A stretch of DNA of 64,000 nucleotides. It comes from Arenicola marina (taxonomy: Eukaryota; Annelida; Polychaeta; Arenicolidae). The notes under the pieces are model-generated. The model was not told the origin of the DNA. It was given only the letters and a program-made list of their open reading frames with translations, and searched no databases. Location: contig OZ025260.1 in the NCBI GenBank assembly GCA_964019135.1, positions 21,198,254 to 21,262,253 of the forward strand, in the 5' to 3' direction. Position 1 is the first letter of the stretch. Every line of letters starts with the position of its first letter. A program made the translations under genes and the position numbers. Below are positions 45,801 through 55,924 of the stretch, one piece after another.

Positions 45801-48800
45801 AACTTTGAGGCACAGACGAGGAGCGTATCCCCCCCCCCCACCACCGGTCGTAAACAAAATGAAATTTGTGGTTTTCCCACAGTAGCCCCCCCCCACTCGC
45901 AAGTTTTCATGCCCACTCCCCCCACCCCCCTTTTCAAATGTCTAGATCCCCCCCTGGATGTCGACTGTAAGAGTATGAAGGTGATACAACTATAGAGCGG
46001 AACAACGTGTGATAAACCGGCTCACGTATGTGGAACGCCCTCTGCCGGGAGATCTATGAGCCCGGCCCCTGACTGCATGTGGTCACGGTACTTACTCAAA
46101 AAGCACGTGTCGCCTGAGAGGACGTAGTTGGCGCAGCAGGCTGTCCGGACTCCCATGTAGTACTCCTTGATCGTCTTCCACCTTGTGATCACCGAGACGG
46201 CAGGTTATTCAATGAATTGATATGGATCAGCAATCGCCAAAGGTACGTCTGCCATAATAATGGCTATACATAGACTGATTGTAACACATGAGACTGCCCA
46301 CGAGACGTTGCGGGCTCCACAAGAAATAGCCGCTACGGTGAAGCACAATCCTTGAACAAATGTCAACTTAGGATGTATGATTTATCGTTAGATGTTAGAT
46401 TATAGTATTTCTCAAATATGGCACAAGGTAACTGAGGAGTATTAATACCACTGACTATACTGATTCGGACTATAAATTATATGTCTAACGTTAAATATAT
46501 TTAGGCTTTACTTATGTTAGGTATTAATGGAGGCAGGAGAAGACAGGCAAGACAGGCAAGGAGGCAAGACAGGCCCGATACTGCTGGTCTGCAACGGATG
46601 TTTAATTTCAAAATCTTTGCTCGGACGAAAGGTGACGTTCGAACCTGCAGTAAATGGAGATTGTCGTCAAGAGCTATATTGGACACCAGAGACCTGAATT
46701 GCAACAGTTCTGAAATGAAATTCGGAAGCTAGAGACCTGATGCACAAGATTCGATGTATAGCTTCCGAATGTGAATCGGTTTAAACGCGACAGTTTGTTA
46801 ATTTGAATTGGAGAAAACTTCATATTTTATGAATTTGAAATGGACACCTTGTGAATGCGAGCCGGACGAAACGCGACGGTTCTAAAAATAAACCGGATGA
46901 AATGCGAGTTTCTCAACTTGAGCCGGATGAAACTCGACGTTTTTAAAACCTGAACGAGTCAACTGTATTCCGATACAAAGTTTATGACGTAATTCCGGTT
47001 GATGAATGCGCGTGACGTCACAGTTTTAGTGAAGGCTCATAGCGTCATCGTAGCTAATGAAAGAGTATGACGTAGGGGTGATCCTACCTGACGCATCTGC
47101 CACTTTTTCTCTTCGTGCATGCCCCCTTCTTGGTCCGGTACCTTTTGACAGGCTCAGTACACGTTTCGGTAGTCATGGGGGTGTTGTTGTCCATGGGACA
47201 GATTCCACTGCACGCTGCCCCATCACCTGAAAGCCATGAGACATGCCACCGAAACAGTGCTGATTTGGTAAAGCCTAGGTTCTCCACGGCAACGGTGGGT
47301 GTGTGGGGGAGGGGGGGGGGGAGACAGGGGGGGCGAGGGTGTATGCTGCATTAGTGTCTCGGTTCCAGCCTGTATTTCCCACGGGGATTTTCAAAAAGAA
47401 TAGGCGCATTTGAAAATTCTGATTTAGCTGGAGGCACACTAGCTGGGGCTAAATATCACATTTGTGTATAGATTAATCTTTCAGGTATCAAATTCTTCCA
47501 AACAATCAAAAGGATTTATCACATTGCATCTGTGTTTGCAAGACGTTTTACGTAGCGGCAATGTCCGATTTGGCCGCCAAATTTGTTTTGGCGCATGCTG
47601 GTAGGATACCTGTGACTGCAAATTGGTTCCCATGCGACTCGCCGCTGGAGGGCGCTATGAGACACGTACTTTGAAGGCCCTCTGACACAGAGGAATCACG
47701 GTTACATAGTTTGGGAACCAGGCTACGTTCACAGACACCAACACAGGCCAAGAATAAATATGGCACCCTGATCGGACATTTGTGCGCCGTAGAAGGTATA
47801 CCGGCCAATGCCATATGGCGAGCAGTTGGTGCAGTAACCTCGATAAGCTGGGTTTTTTGTCGATGAAAAGCCCTGGTTTATCAATTGATAACAGACACGA
47901 TTTAAAAATTGAATCTGCTTCACTGAGCCCCAAGAATGCTGCTAGATTTGTATCCTAATTCTAGCCGATACCTAGGCACAACATGGCACTTATATCTGAC
48001 CATCTCTGGGCTCGGGCCCGTTATGACTGCCAGGGCAGCTCACGGTCAAAGACAGGGTTGAGTTGCGGAGCACGCTCGACCGCCGCGAACATTTTTGGTC
48101 ACTCCGAGCTCGCTATGCAACGACATTGGTCACATCGAACTATTTCCATTTGTTGCGGGGATATCTACTAAATAAATGTTCTTACTTTAGAAATAGCAGC
48201 ACAATCTAAATAGTGTAAATATTGATAAATAAAAGATAACTATAAAGCATCGATATTTACGGGTTATCCCCACTTATTTGAGAAGAATCGTCGTCCAGAG
48301 TTTAATATTATCATGCGGGGCTGCTCTTGATCGCGGCGAACCATACCCCACTTCCGGTTCAAAATTGTACGCGTCCTTGACCAATCCGCCAAGTTCAAAT
48401 CCTTATTAGTCGTTGCCGATGGCGTGCGCACGCGGTCGAAACCCATATGCAACGCACCCCAGGTTTCATTTCCGGTCAACATCCGGGCCTCTTCCCATTT
48501 CGAACAGCCAGCCAGTTAACCCGGTTTGCTGAACAATTTTCCCGCCCTCCGGTCCATTCCTTCACCAACGTACTAACGGTGCAATTACAGTGTTGTGGGT
48601 GGTTTACGATCCCCACCTTTGGTGTAGTGCCACGTTACTGACAGATATGACCGTAGTTATGGAATACTTACCTAGCACAACTCATCGGCATGCTATTACG
48701 GTTAAGTGACGTAATGGTTAAGTAGTTACGTGTGGTAGTTATACATACAGCTGATACGTCTCTTCTACATAATACATCTAGTGTACATTCTGTATAACCA

Positions 48801-51133
48801 CGCGTACAGTGTTTTGTGATCATTATATAATTTCGGTGTACACTTAAGTCGTCGCTACGTACAGCCAATGGCGCGCTGTTACGTAATTATATTTGCATTA
48901 TTACGTAATCATAGTTACGACATTATTACGTCATTCTAGTTACAACACTATTACGTAAATCTAGTTACGACATTATTATGTAATTCTAGTTACATTATTT
49001 CGTAATTCCAACCATATACGTAACTCCTATTCGCTACACGCGTCGAGGGTTTTTATTGGATATCGGTGACACCTCTACCCAATCTGTAAAGGCACGCAAT
49101 AAGAGCCCTATTTCAACCTAACGCTCACTTTTGTCCTTCTCTCTGCACCAGACGTAGTCCAAGACTGCGGGAAAATACATTTAGCTAGGGCGCTCAGTAA
49201 AAGTGTTTCGCATTCGAACGCGGATATCGATCGAAAAACTATCACTTGAAAGAGATCTTCAAGTGATATCAAATTTAACAGTTGATAAACTTTCTGTGAT
49301 ATCAAACTGAACACAGTTGATTTTAGAAGTTAAACTTTGATATCAAAGTCGATAAACTTAAGACTTTTTCGATCGATAAACTGTTTATCGGTGAAGAAAA
49401 AAAAGTGTGTATCGGCTATACTGTACAAACCGCTCGCCAAAGACACACCGACCGACTCTCGCTGTGTGGGGTCCTAATACCAGGACAATATGAATTCACC
49501 TGATACCACTACAAATACGGAGTCTGAAGCTGCCATTTCGGGCAATGACTTAACGCATATGTTCGAGATTTGCCGCTTTGTGACCAGGGAAAGCTAGTCA
49601 CCCCGCACCGCCTCTAATTCTAAGTCAGGTTGGAGATGTGAAATTCTACATTCAAATCATTTAGACAAAATAATTAATTATATCTTCACTGATGCATACG
49701 AAAGATGAGTATGAGTGCGAGTTCATCGAAAATTCAAAGCCCACAGGCCCAACGTGCATAAAAACACAACGGCAAGTATATCTAATAACATAACCTAAAG
49801 TTACAATACCAAAAACACTTGGTGCTTAATTGCTTTGCGAGGAATTCTGGCAAACCGCGCTGCGAATGGTTTCAGGTGAATTCAGACTGCTTCTCGTTGG
49901 GCTGACCTACCATTTTGTATCACATAACTCAGCATGACTTATCTGATGATATGCATGACACGGTCTAACCGGTCACTGGTCCGTTAAAGTGCCGGGTAGG
50001 CTGGGTGGATGTTAATGTAGCGCAAATGTGCCAACAAATTATAAATGTGCTGCGAAACTATGGGCACCTTGGGCCTACCACAGTGTGAGGCTAGGGGACC
50101 GCCTAAAGCCTGGTTTTCGCTTGGCCATCAACGGCTTTTAGTTGTAACACAAAGTGGCATTGTGTCTGCATAATTAGCTTAACCACACGTAACCCGCTTC
50201 ACCTCACTATAGGCATGTACCTAGCCCCCCCCCCCCCCCCGCGCCCCCCTCCACCTCTCTTCCGCTGACCCCGTTATATAATAGTAAAACGGGGGGAGGT
50301 GTTAAATTTAGATCGATCGCTTAAAGATACATATTGTAATGTGCGCGTCTTGCAAACCAATTGTACGGCTTAAATCATGTTATAACCATTTATGTCATTA
50401 TATTTATAATTTTAAGACGCCTGTTTATCCGTAAGATCGTGTGGGGCCGGCCCGGTAGATCAGTGGGCCAGAGCGCTGGCATTGAGTGTTCTGGCCACCT
50501 GAGAGCCTAACGGCACGTGGATCGGTGGTTCGAGCCTCGCTGTGGCCATATCTGGGTGGTCGCAGGATAACGATCCCATGTCTTTTTTCGTCAAGAGTAG
50601 GGGGTTACCCCCGGGGACATGGCTCCACTCTCCCTTTCTTCTCCCATTGACGCGATATGACCAAAAGTGGTTAAAGCGTCCTGAATAACCAACCAGCCAA
50701 CCGTAAGGTCGTGTCCTCAGACCAGATGTAAACAGTTTACAGCATCGTCTGATATATGCAAATGTATTCGTCAAGTTAAACAAGGCGGCTAAACGACAAA
50801 GTCGTCAGCGACCCCTAAAGGCTTGGTGACACCAACGAGGTGTACAAATAAAAACAAGTGTTGGTTCAGTGTAGCAGCCGTGTAAATACAATACATGTTG
50901 GCCTAGTTTGAAACTTTGACAACAGGGCAGAATCATCGCTTGACATGTATGTATAAGTACTTCTTTAACACCTTCCGTTTTCTTACAGTTTACGCTCAAT
51001 GTCATGCAGTTTACGCTCTACATACACGTAGGCCTATAGATATCATATATGTTACCAAGGTGAGTCTCCACGTACCTATGCCAAAGAGAGCAAGCGGTAT
51101 GGCCAGGAGCAGACCCAGGCACGTGTAATCCAT
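36712..51133 (-). CDS. secreted EMI-like/EGF/serine protease mosaic protein (14 coding exons)
   Basis: Joining 14 exons by consensus splice sites with matching phases gives 634 codons from ATG at 51133 to TGA at 36712. Order by residue: signal peptide (1-19), first EMI-like CCxGY-type module (about 40-94), EGF (95-133), second EMI-like module (about 134-206), four EGF modules (207-358), then an S1-family protease (IVGG at 380). The triad is His424, Asp472 and Ser581; the Cys362 linker could pair with the Cys in PACPPD, as in two-chain proteases. It should be secreted and processed. The S1 pocket has Ala where trypsin has Asp189, and the bond before IVGG follows Thr, so it is neither trypsin-like nor obviously trypsin-activated. 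I do not know a named orthologue with this order. Confidence 0.8.
36950..37295. repeat. 22-bp minisatellite in intron 13
   Basis: About 15 units containing gcaatttatcacattgcat lie between the last two exons of the protease gene. It is unrelated in sequence to the other two 22-bp arrays of the window. Confidence 0.85.
37462..37649 (-). CDS. protease gene exon 13: S1 pocket wall
   Basis: It encodes [23 protein letters not shown] (one N-glycosylation site), [21 protein letters not shown] and GGFQRATCQ. The residue aligned with trypsin 189 is Ala (RATCQ/GDSGG). It ends in phase 0 at gtaatg. Confidence 0.85.
38031..38394 (-). CDS. protease gene exon 12: catalytic His and Asp
   Basis: It encodes [22 protein letters not shown] with the catalytic His, YDFDVALLR with the catalytic Asp, and SGWGANHF. 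It carries the Cys42-Cys58 pair and the Cys122 equivalent (PACPPD). It starts in phase 0 and ends in phase 1 at gtagga. Confidence 0.9.
38922..39713 (-). repeat. 32-bp minisatellite in intron 11 resembling exon-11 end
   Basis: About 24 units contain gaacgggctcgcctgccagg and ggaactgtcagt. On the transcribed strand each reads agttcccctggcag/gcgagcc, parallel to the real exon end and donor (agtttccatggcag/gtaagtcc). Most units carry a GC in donor position and a few (near 38975, 39130, 39200 and 39355) carry GT. The far edge at 38949-38963 still encodes NEFPW like exon 11. Confidence 0.85.
39714..39820 (-). CDS. protease gene exon 11: linker and activation site
   Basis: It encodes [14 protein letters not shown], then LGAPT followed by [19 protein letters not shown] is the conserved new N-terminus of active S1 proteases; the residue before it is Thr, not Arg or Lys. 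Cys in DGPCG probably bonds to the catalytic domain. The donor gtaagt abuts the 32-bp minisatellite, whose units resemble this exon end. Confidence 0.85.
40185..40445. repeat. GC-rich imperfect repeat in intron 10
   Basis: Two to three copies of a unit with cggtcagatccatatctgtg and gcgggcgcgggg occur, with about 75 percent G+C against an AT-richer intron. Open frames there are compositional. Confidence 0.65.
41351..41586. mobile_element. CAGGGGCGGATC-related MITE in intron 10
   Basis: It starts aagggcggatccaggggg and ends attcctggatctgccctg, with C runs and ggtcgcaagttt inside. It is more diverged than the other copies. Confidence 0.55.
41721..41834 (-). CDS. protease gene exon 10: calcium-binding EGF module 5
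   Basis: This 114-bp phase 1-1 exon encodes [33 protein letters not shown]. Its donor (gtaagt) leads in phase into the protease linker exon, so EGF and protease belong to one transcript. Confidence 0.9.
41934..42184. mobile_element. 251-bp MITE in intron 9
   Basis: Terminal inverted repeats TCACAGGATCTCGCCACT are perfect over 18 bp. An inner palindrome pairs tttgtcggctaaagtc with the complement near 42030-42055. No coding frame and no certain target duplication. Confidence 0.7.
42512..42650. mobile_element. 139-bp hairpin MITE in intron 9
   Basis: Perfect 16-bp ends (agcacagtaaatcagt and its complement) and an inner pair gaccccacagcatatac / gcatacgctgtggggtc make nearly the whole element one hairpin around a C run. 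Confidence 0.75.
42770..42883 (-). CDS. protease gene exon 9: calcium-binding EGF module 4
   Basis: This 114-bp phase 1-1 exon encodes [32 protein letters not shown]. It is most similar to exon 7 (shared CASDPC.NGGSCV), suggesting local exon duplication. Donor gttggt. Confidence 0.9.
43188..43301 (-). CDS. protease gene exon 8: calcium-binding EGF module 3
   Basis: This 114-bp phase 1-1 exon encodes [38 protein letters not shown]. It has both the calcium-binding start and the CxDxxxxYxCxC site for Asp/Asn hydroxylation. Confidence 0.9.
43543..43656 (-). CDS. protease gene exon 7: calcium-binding EGF module 2
   Basis: This 114-bp phase 1-1 exon encodes [32 protein letters not shown]. The E-x-D-Q-C start is the calcium-binding signature. 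Confidence 0.9.
43830..44155. repeat. C-rich repeat fragments in intron 6
   Basis: Runs of C near 44010 and 44157 and the phrase ccggtcgtaagttttcaaat are reminiscent of the CAGGGGCGGATC family, but terminal repeats are not clear. Confidence 0.4.
44242..44333 (-). CDS. protease gene exon 6: second EMI-like module, C-half
   Basis: It encodes [30 protein letters not shown]. The CCTGY signature and final Cys match the C-terminal part of EMI domains. Donor gtacgt, phase 1, leads directly into an EGF module starting EVDQC. Confidence 0.75.
44579..44690 (+). mobile_element. SINE fragment (3' part) in intron 5
   Basis: It has gggttacccgcggggacacg and attgacgcgatatgatcaaa, matching the 3' half of the SINE at 32921 and 50443. 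The tRNA-like head is absent. Confidence 0.65.
44769..44895 (-). CDS. protease gene exon 5: second EMI-like module, N-half (GC donor)
   Basis: It encodes [42 protein letters not shown]. The only splice that keeps the frame into exon 6 uses a GC donor (ag/gcaaga). The acceptor at ttgtag gives phase 1; an earlier ttacag would not fit exon 4. The exon mirrors exon 2 in cysteine spacing and in its phase-2 end. Confidence 0.65.
45427..45543 (-). CDS. protease gene exon 4: EGF module 1
   Basis: It encodes [33 protein letters not shown] with six cysteines in EGF spacing and the CxDxxxxYxCxC hydroxylation pattern. It is phase 1 at both ends, with donor gtaagg. It sits between the two EMI-like modules. 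Confidence 0.85.
45825..45960. mobile_element. C-rich MITE remnant in intron 3
   Basis: It has C runs, ccggtcgtaaac and an end like caaatgtctagatccccccctgg, resembling the right part of the CAGGGGCGGATC family. The left end is lost. Confidence 0.45.
46096..46181 (-). CDS. protease gene exon 3: first EMI-like module, C-half
   Basis: It encodes [16 protein letters not shown], then [12 protein letters not shown], giving the CC pair and last cysteine of the module. Its donor is gtaagt. The acceptor (cacaag) has a weak pyrimidine tract, so the exact start is less certain, but phase 2 in and phase 1 out agree with both neighbours. Confidence 0.65.
47088..47226 (-). CDS. protease gene exon 2: first EMI-like module, N-half
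   Basis: An acceptor (ctttcag) precedes [14 protein letters not shown] and then [25 protein letters not shown]. It ends in phase 2 at a gtagga donor. It supplies the first three cysteines of the module, which continues in exon 3. Confidence 0.75.
48875..49022. repeat. about 28-bp tandem repeat rich in TTACGTAA
   Basis: Four to five units with cattattacgtaattctagttac lie in intron 1, shortened here to their phrases attattacgtaa and tctagttacgac. The tacgta palindrome recurs in the flanks on both sides (near 48660-48880). Confidence 0.65.
50443..50700 (+). mobile_element. tRNA-derived SINE, copy 2, with target duplication
   Basis: It matches the SINE at 32921-33180 from the tRNA-like head (A box tagatcagtgggccagagcg, B box ggttcgagcc) to an aaccaacc tail. 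Direct repeats ccgtaagatcgtgt (50429-50442) and ccgtaaggtcgtgt (50701-50714) flank it with one mismatch, a LINE-type insertion. It lies antisense in intron 1 of the protease gene. Confidence 0.85.
51076..51133 (-). CDS. protease gene exon 1: signal peptide
   Basis: The start codon sits in an ideal context (gccaccATGG). It encodes [19 protein letters not shown], a short typical signal peptide, and ends in phase 1 before a gtacgt donor. The next exon begins with two bases that complete a Gly codon. Confidence 0.75.
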
Positions 51134-51190
51134 GGTGGCCAAGGAAACGTCAGTATAGGCGTGCTGTTGGTCCGATTTCGTATAGATATC

Positions 51191-51222
51191 GCTTATATAT
51201 ACTCCAGTATCTCGCTTATATA
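51191..51222 (-). promoter_or_regulatory. candidate TATA promoter of the protease gene, duplicated
   Basis: Read on the minus strand, two TATA-like motifs (tatataagcg and tatataagcga) lie in a near-tandem duplication about 60-90 bp upstream of the ATG. Either would place transcription start near 51160-51190 with a short leader. Assignment is by position and motif only. Confidence 0.4.
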
Positions 51223-52304
51223 CTCCTATATATGGCTTATATATATTTCTATATATACGGTATTATCGCCATACATGAGACATTCCGCAACTCATGTGAC
51301 ACGTAAACGTTCTGCTGCGCGGTGAGGCATGTATTGCGCCAAGTGGGTTTCTTTTGCTCCCTTATATATACGGGGCTATAACCAGCCCCTTGGCAATGCG
51401 TGGTCCCGGGGCCCATCCCTAGAAGGGTACCACAGCTTGGTCAGGCGTGAAAACCTCACCACGCCTAGAATTGTTCTTTCTCATTGGGGCGTCCTCTTGT
51501 CTTCAAGGTCACATATATAGCCTACACGTGCTTGAAGGTCAAGTATGTCTGTTGCATGGCGCAATTTATTTTGACGACCCATACAATGGAACATTCCGCT
51601 GAAGATGCATATATATAATTACGTGCCCCAGCTGGGTGTGAGCGCTGTGAAATAGTTGCAGGGAGGGGCAAAATTAAACTGCTTGCTTCAGCAGGCTCTA
51701 ACTTGATGCTGTATATAGTGTACATCACTTCTATTTATTTTATAGGCTTACCCCCCTCATTGTCGCTGCTTTTACGACGATTTTACGCATACATTCGCAG
51801 AACTCCTTAAACAGTTTTAGACTAACCTAGCTGGCTACTCTGACCCCTATCAAATTAAAGCGTCAAATACAATGATACAGTCTAAGCCATCGGCAGCTCG
51901 CTGCAGATTTTATGCCTAATTTTAGCTCTTTTATTTAAGGGAAAGGAACCGTTGTGTTTGGAGGTTTTTTAGGGCAAAATTTTCTGGTTGGTGCTGGTGA
52001 CTTCGTCAAATGCCCCGGGTTATGCGCTGCATAACAATAAATCCCACGCTATGCTGGACAAAACTTTTATGTATAGGTTTTATTCAGTCGTTTTACGCAT
52101 TCTGCTTTTAGTCGTATCTTATGATGTGATAAGAGAAGGCCCATAAAGATCCGATTGCAGCCACGAAGGCACTAAATTACAAAAAAATTACGGTCTGACG
52201 AGGTCTCCCATAGTACACTTGAAACTGTCCCACCATTCGAGCGATCACACAGTCCAAATTTCCTGCTGCCCCCCCCCCCCCCCCCTTCCGCACATTCCGC
52301 CTAA
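51223..52304. other. no gene recognised upstream of the protease gene
   Basis: Apart from the TATA-rich stretch next to the promoter and a C run near 52269, no exon or repeat family is visible. Confidence 0.45.
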
Positions 52305-52978
52305 CCAATAACGAGCTGTGAAAATCATTGCATGAAAATCATCCGTGAGTCCGTGAAAACCCTGGGACTTTCACGTGAAAAGTGCGACTCCACCCAAAAT
52401 TACTGCGTTAAAAACGCGAGTTCTTCACGTGAAAAAAGCGAGTTCTGAGGGCCGACTCGCTGTTTCCACGGGCTTCATTTTTTTCACGCGAGGGTCGCGT
52501 GAAAACGTAGAGACAGAGAGCGTGTGAAAGTCCCGGTATTTTCACGGGGAGTTTCGTGAAAATAACTTTTAAACGCGCTCGCTCTACCGCTTGTGAAACT
52601 CCCAAGTTCCTTAACGTGAAAAACTCGAGTTTCTCACGTGAAAATCAGAAGCTTCATCTGTTAACGCCCACAATGCCTCAAAAGTCCATATTATCGCCTG
52701 TGAATGAAGAAATCGGAAGTGACATATTCGTTGCACGCCAGTGACACCTATAGTACAAATTTGGCTATATCTTGGCATGGGTTTACCGATCCACGTGGGC
52801 TTAGGGACATGGGGAGGGGGAACAGATTGTCATAGGCTTAATATGGCGATGATCCTGTCGCTCACGCATAGGGACAGCTCCCTCTCTCATGCTAAGCAAT
52901 GGGTGGGGAAATTTTGTCATGGCTATCTTGAGCCTATGACTACCTGCCCCACCCCCCCCCCCCCGGCACATTCCAGGT
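52305..52978. repeat. CACGTG-rich duplicated block, copy 1
   Basis: A block beginning aataacgagct and ending in a C run contains several copies of tttcacgtgaaaa and related phrases (gactttcac, gtgaaaaa.cgcgagt). It is repeated in direct orientation at 53460-54118. The inner segment tcaaaagtccatattatcgc is almost identical in both. Confidence 0.8.
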
Positions 52979-53459
52979 AGTGTGTGGTGCGGCTTACGTA
53001 ATAACTTAAAGTTGTATTGCCCTATTGTTCAAGATTTGACGTTCGTACACTATTATCTTTCTTCCTGGTATGTCTCAGCCTGCAGGGCTATGGGTAATAG
53101 TATACTGTAATAAACATATTTTATAAACGGAGTCTTTGCTTTTGTTTTATTTATGTGGTTATAACAACACCGTTGAGGTCAACAGTGAGGTGGGCGGTTA
53201 AGTGGGGCGGAGGTGATGTGAGGCACGAGCTCCCTCTATTGGTAGAGTGCCTCGCTGAGTGCGGGAGCTGCACAGCGCCACCGCCCGGATTGCGACATAA
53301 CAACAGGACGTTTTTCCGCTGCATTGCAAGCTCCCCGCGCGGTGGCGTAAGCAAGCTAGTTTTTACCGCTGCTGTCGGCCGGGGGCAAATTTCAAGATTC
53401 TTGAAAAACGGTCAAATCAGCTGTAATTTCTTGCAAGATAATAATTTTCAAGAATAAAA

Positions 53460-54118
53460 CCTAACAATAACGAGCTCTGTGTATTTAATACAGCAAAAAA
53501 TATTCTTGTACCTGTTGCATGAATATCATCTGTGAGTCCGTGAAAAGCTTGGGACTTTCACGTGAAAAGTGCGACTCCACCCAAATTTACTGTGTGAAAA
53601 ACGCGAGTCACGTGAAAAAAGCGAGTTCTGAGGGCCGACTCGCGTAGAGACAGAGAGCGTGTAAAAGTCCCGGTATTTTCACGGGGAGTTTCGTGAAAAT
53701 AACGGGACTTTCACACGCTCTCGCTCTCCCGCTTTTGAAAGTCCCGACTTCCTTGACGTAAAAAACTCAAGTTTCTCACGTGAAAATCAGAAGCTTCATC
53801 TGTTATCGCCCACAATGCCTCAAAAGTCCATATTATCGCCTGTGAATGAAGAAATCGGAAGTGAAATATTCGTTACACGCCAGTGAAACCTATAGTACAA
53901 ATTTGGCTATATCTTGGCATGGGTTTACAGATCCACGTGGGCTTAGGGACATGGGGAGGGGGGAACAGATGGTCATAAGCTTAATATGGCGATGATCCTG
54001 TCGCTCACGCATAGGGATAGCTCTCTCTCTCATGCTAAGCAATGGGTTGGGAAATTTGATCATGGCTATCTTGAGCCTATGACTACCTCACCCCCCACCC
54101 CCCCCCCCTACCCCCCAG
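53460..54118. repeat. CACGTG-rich duplicated block, copy 2
   Basis: Second copy of the block at 52305-52978, with a 40-bp AT-rich interruption near its start and an internal deletion of about 45 bp relative to copy 1. Both copies end in C runs. Confidence 0.8.
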
Positions 54119-54159
54119 GTCCCTTAACCCACATGGATCGGTAGAGCCCACCCCATGGC

Positions 54160-54400
54160 TGTGCTCTATTTTCACGCTCGTCCTCCGTGGAAAACGCGAG
54201 CACGGATCTCTCTCTAAAGTACACAGTGTAGTGGTCTCGCATTTTTAACGGAAAGCAAGTCATGAAAGTCCCGGGACTTTCACGCTCGCTCCCCGTGGAG
54301 AAGGCCCAGCTGGAGTCCAGCTCTCAGTACACAGTGAAATGGTCTGGCATATTTCACGGCTTGCTTGCCGTGGAAAGCCCCGGGACAGCCCACCGCATGA
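54160..54400 (+). repeat. about 115-bp units, plus orientation
   Basis: Two tandem units share cacgctcg, ccgtgga, gtacacagtg and tcgcat(t)tt followed by cggcttgcttg-like sequence. Related units lie inverted at 55925-56270. Confidence 0.55.
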
Positions 54401-55039
54401 AACACGCGCCAGATTGGGTCCCTGTTTGGAGCGGCCGTAGACGTACGATACTAGTCTGCTCGACGAACTCCCCTCACCCGAGGAGACGCGGAGCCGCCGT
54501 AGCGCCGCGCAGCGGCAGGCTGCGGAAGAGACTACGTACAATACCAGTAGTGAACTGGTAGTGTAATCGATAACATTCTCACAAAATGTTTATTTATGGC
54601 ACTTGACTCCAAAGTAAAACAGTACAAAGTACTAATCAAGTATTTGGCATGAACTTGGGAATGAAAGTAGGCCCGATGCATTCAGATGCCACGCTGCGTA
54701 TGCTTCCTAACTGGGGGCATGCCAGAACACATACAATGGAGATATTATATTAATTTTTAAGAGCTAGATGCCAATCAGAAGTGTAATTGTCGGCAGAGCC
54801 CAACACAAGAATTGTCAGTTACCATATATGCATCGGCGGGGATGGTGGGGACGGTGGGGATGCGGGCTACGGAGGGGTCGGTGGCCATGGAGGAGAGAGC
54901 GGGAATGGAGTTTTTTTAGTGTTTCTTTAAAACTGTGAGCGATATGATTTTCTTCTACATGTCCTGACCAAAGAGCCCTTTTTGGGCGGGTAAACAGCAC
55001 CTGACTGCCCGCCAACTGAAAATCTGGCGCCGGATACAT

Positions 55040-55870
55040 TGGGTCCAACAGACACCGATGGGTAAGACAGATACATGGGGTCTGACAGACACCGATGGGT
55101 AAGACAGATACATGGGGTCCGACAAACACCGATGGGTCCGACAGACACCTATGTGTCCGACGGATACATGGGCTCCGACAGATGCATGGGGTCCCACAGA
55201 TACATTGGGTCCCACAGACACATGGGGTCAGACAGATACATGGGGTCTGACAGATACATGGGGTCCGACAGTTACATGGGGTCTGACAGATACAATGGGT
55301 CTGACAGATGCATGGGGTCTGACAGATTCAATGGGTCTGACAGATACATGGGGTCTGACAGATACCTGGGGTCCGAGAAACACCTATGGGTCCGACAGAT
55401 ACATGGGGTCTGACAGATATATGGGGTCTGATAGATACATGGGGTCCGACAGTTACATGGGGTCTGACAGATACATGGGGTCTGACAGATACATGGGGTC
55501 CGACAGTTACATGGGGTCTGACAGATACATGGGGTCTGACAGATACATGGGGTCTGACAGATACATGGGGTCTGACAGATACCTGGGGTCCGAGAAACAC
55601 CTATGGGTCCGACAGATACATGGGGTCTGACAGATACATGGGGTCTGACAGATACATGGGGTCTGACAGATACATGGGGTCCGACAGTTACATGGGGTCT
55701 GACAGATACATGGGGTCTGACAGATACATGGGGTCCGACAGTTACATGGGGTCCGACAGTTACATGGGGTCCGACAGTTACATGGGGTCTGACAGATACA
55801 ATAGGTCGGACAGATACAATGGGTCCGACAGATACATGGGGTCCGACAGATACATGGGGTCCGACAGAAA
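55040..55870. repeat. 18-bp minisatellite, about 45 copies
   Basis: The unit is gacagatacatggggtct with common variants (gttacat, acaatgggt). Being six codons long it keeps a constant frame (DRYMGS), which creates long but meaningless open frames on both strands. Confidence 0.95.
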
Positions 55871-55924
55871 TAGGGCACAGCAGAAGTGAGAGGCAAGCAA
55901 GACGCGAAATGTGCGCTTAGTATG

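Larger units (their letters stand above)
47227..51075 (-). other. intron 1 of the protease gene, no further exon seen
   Basis: This 3.8-kb intron contains a SINE, a TTACGTAA-rich tandem repeat, clusters of tttgatatcaaa near 49255-49345 and C runs near 50227. I found no coding exon in a phase that would fit between exons 1 and 2. Confidence 0.5.

Noticed and set aside
55075-55920. Repeated DRYMGS frames on the plus strand and complementary frames on the minus strand
   Set aside because: An 18-bp tandem repeat keeps a constant frame; both strands are open equally.
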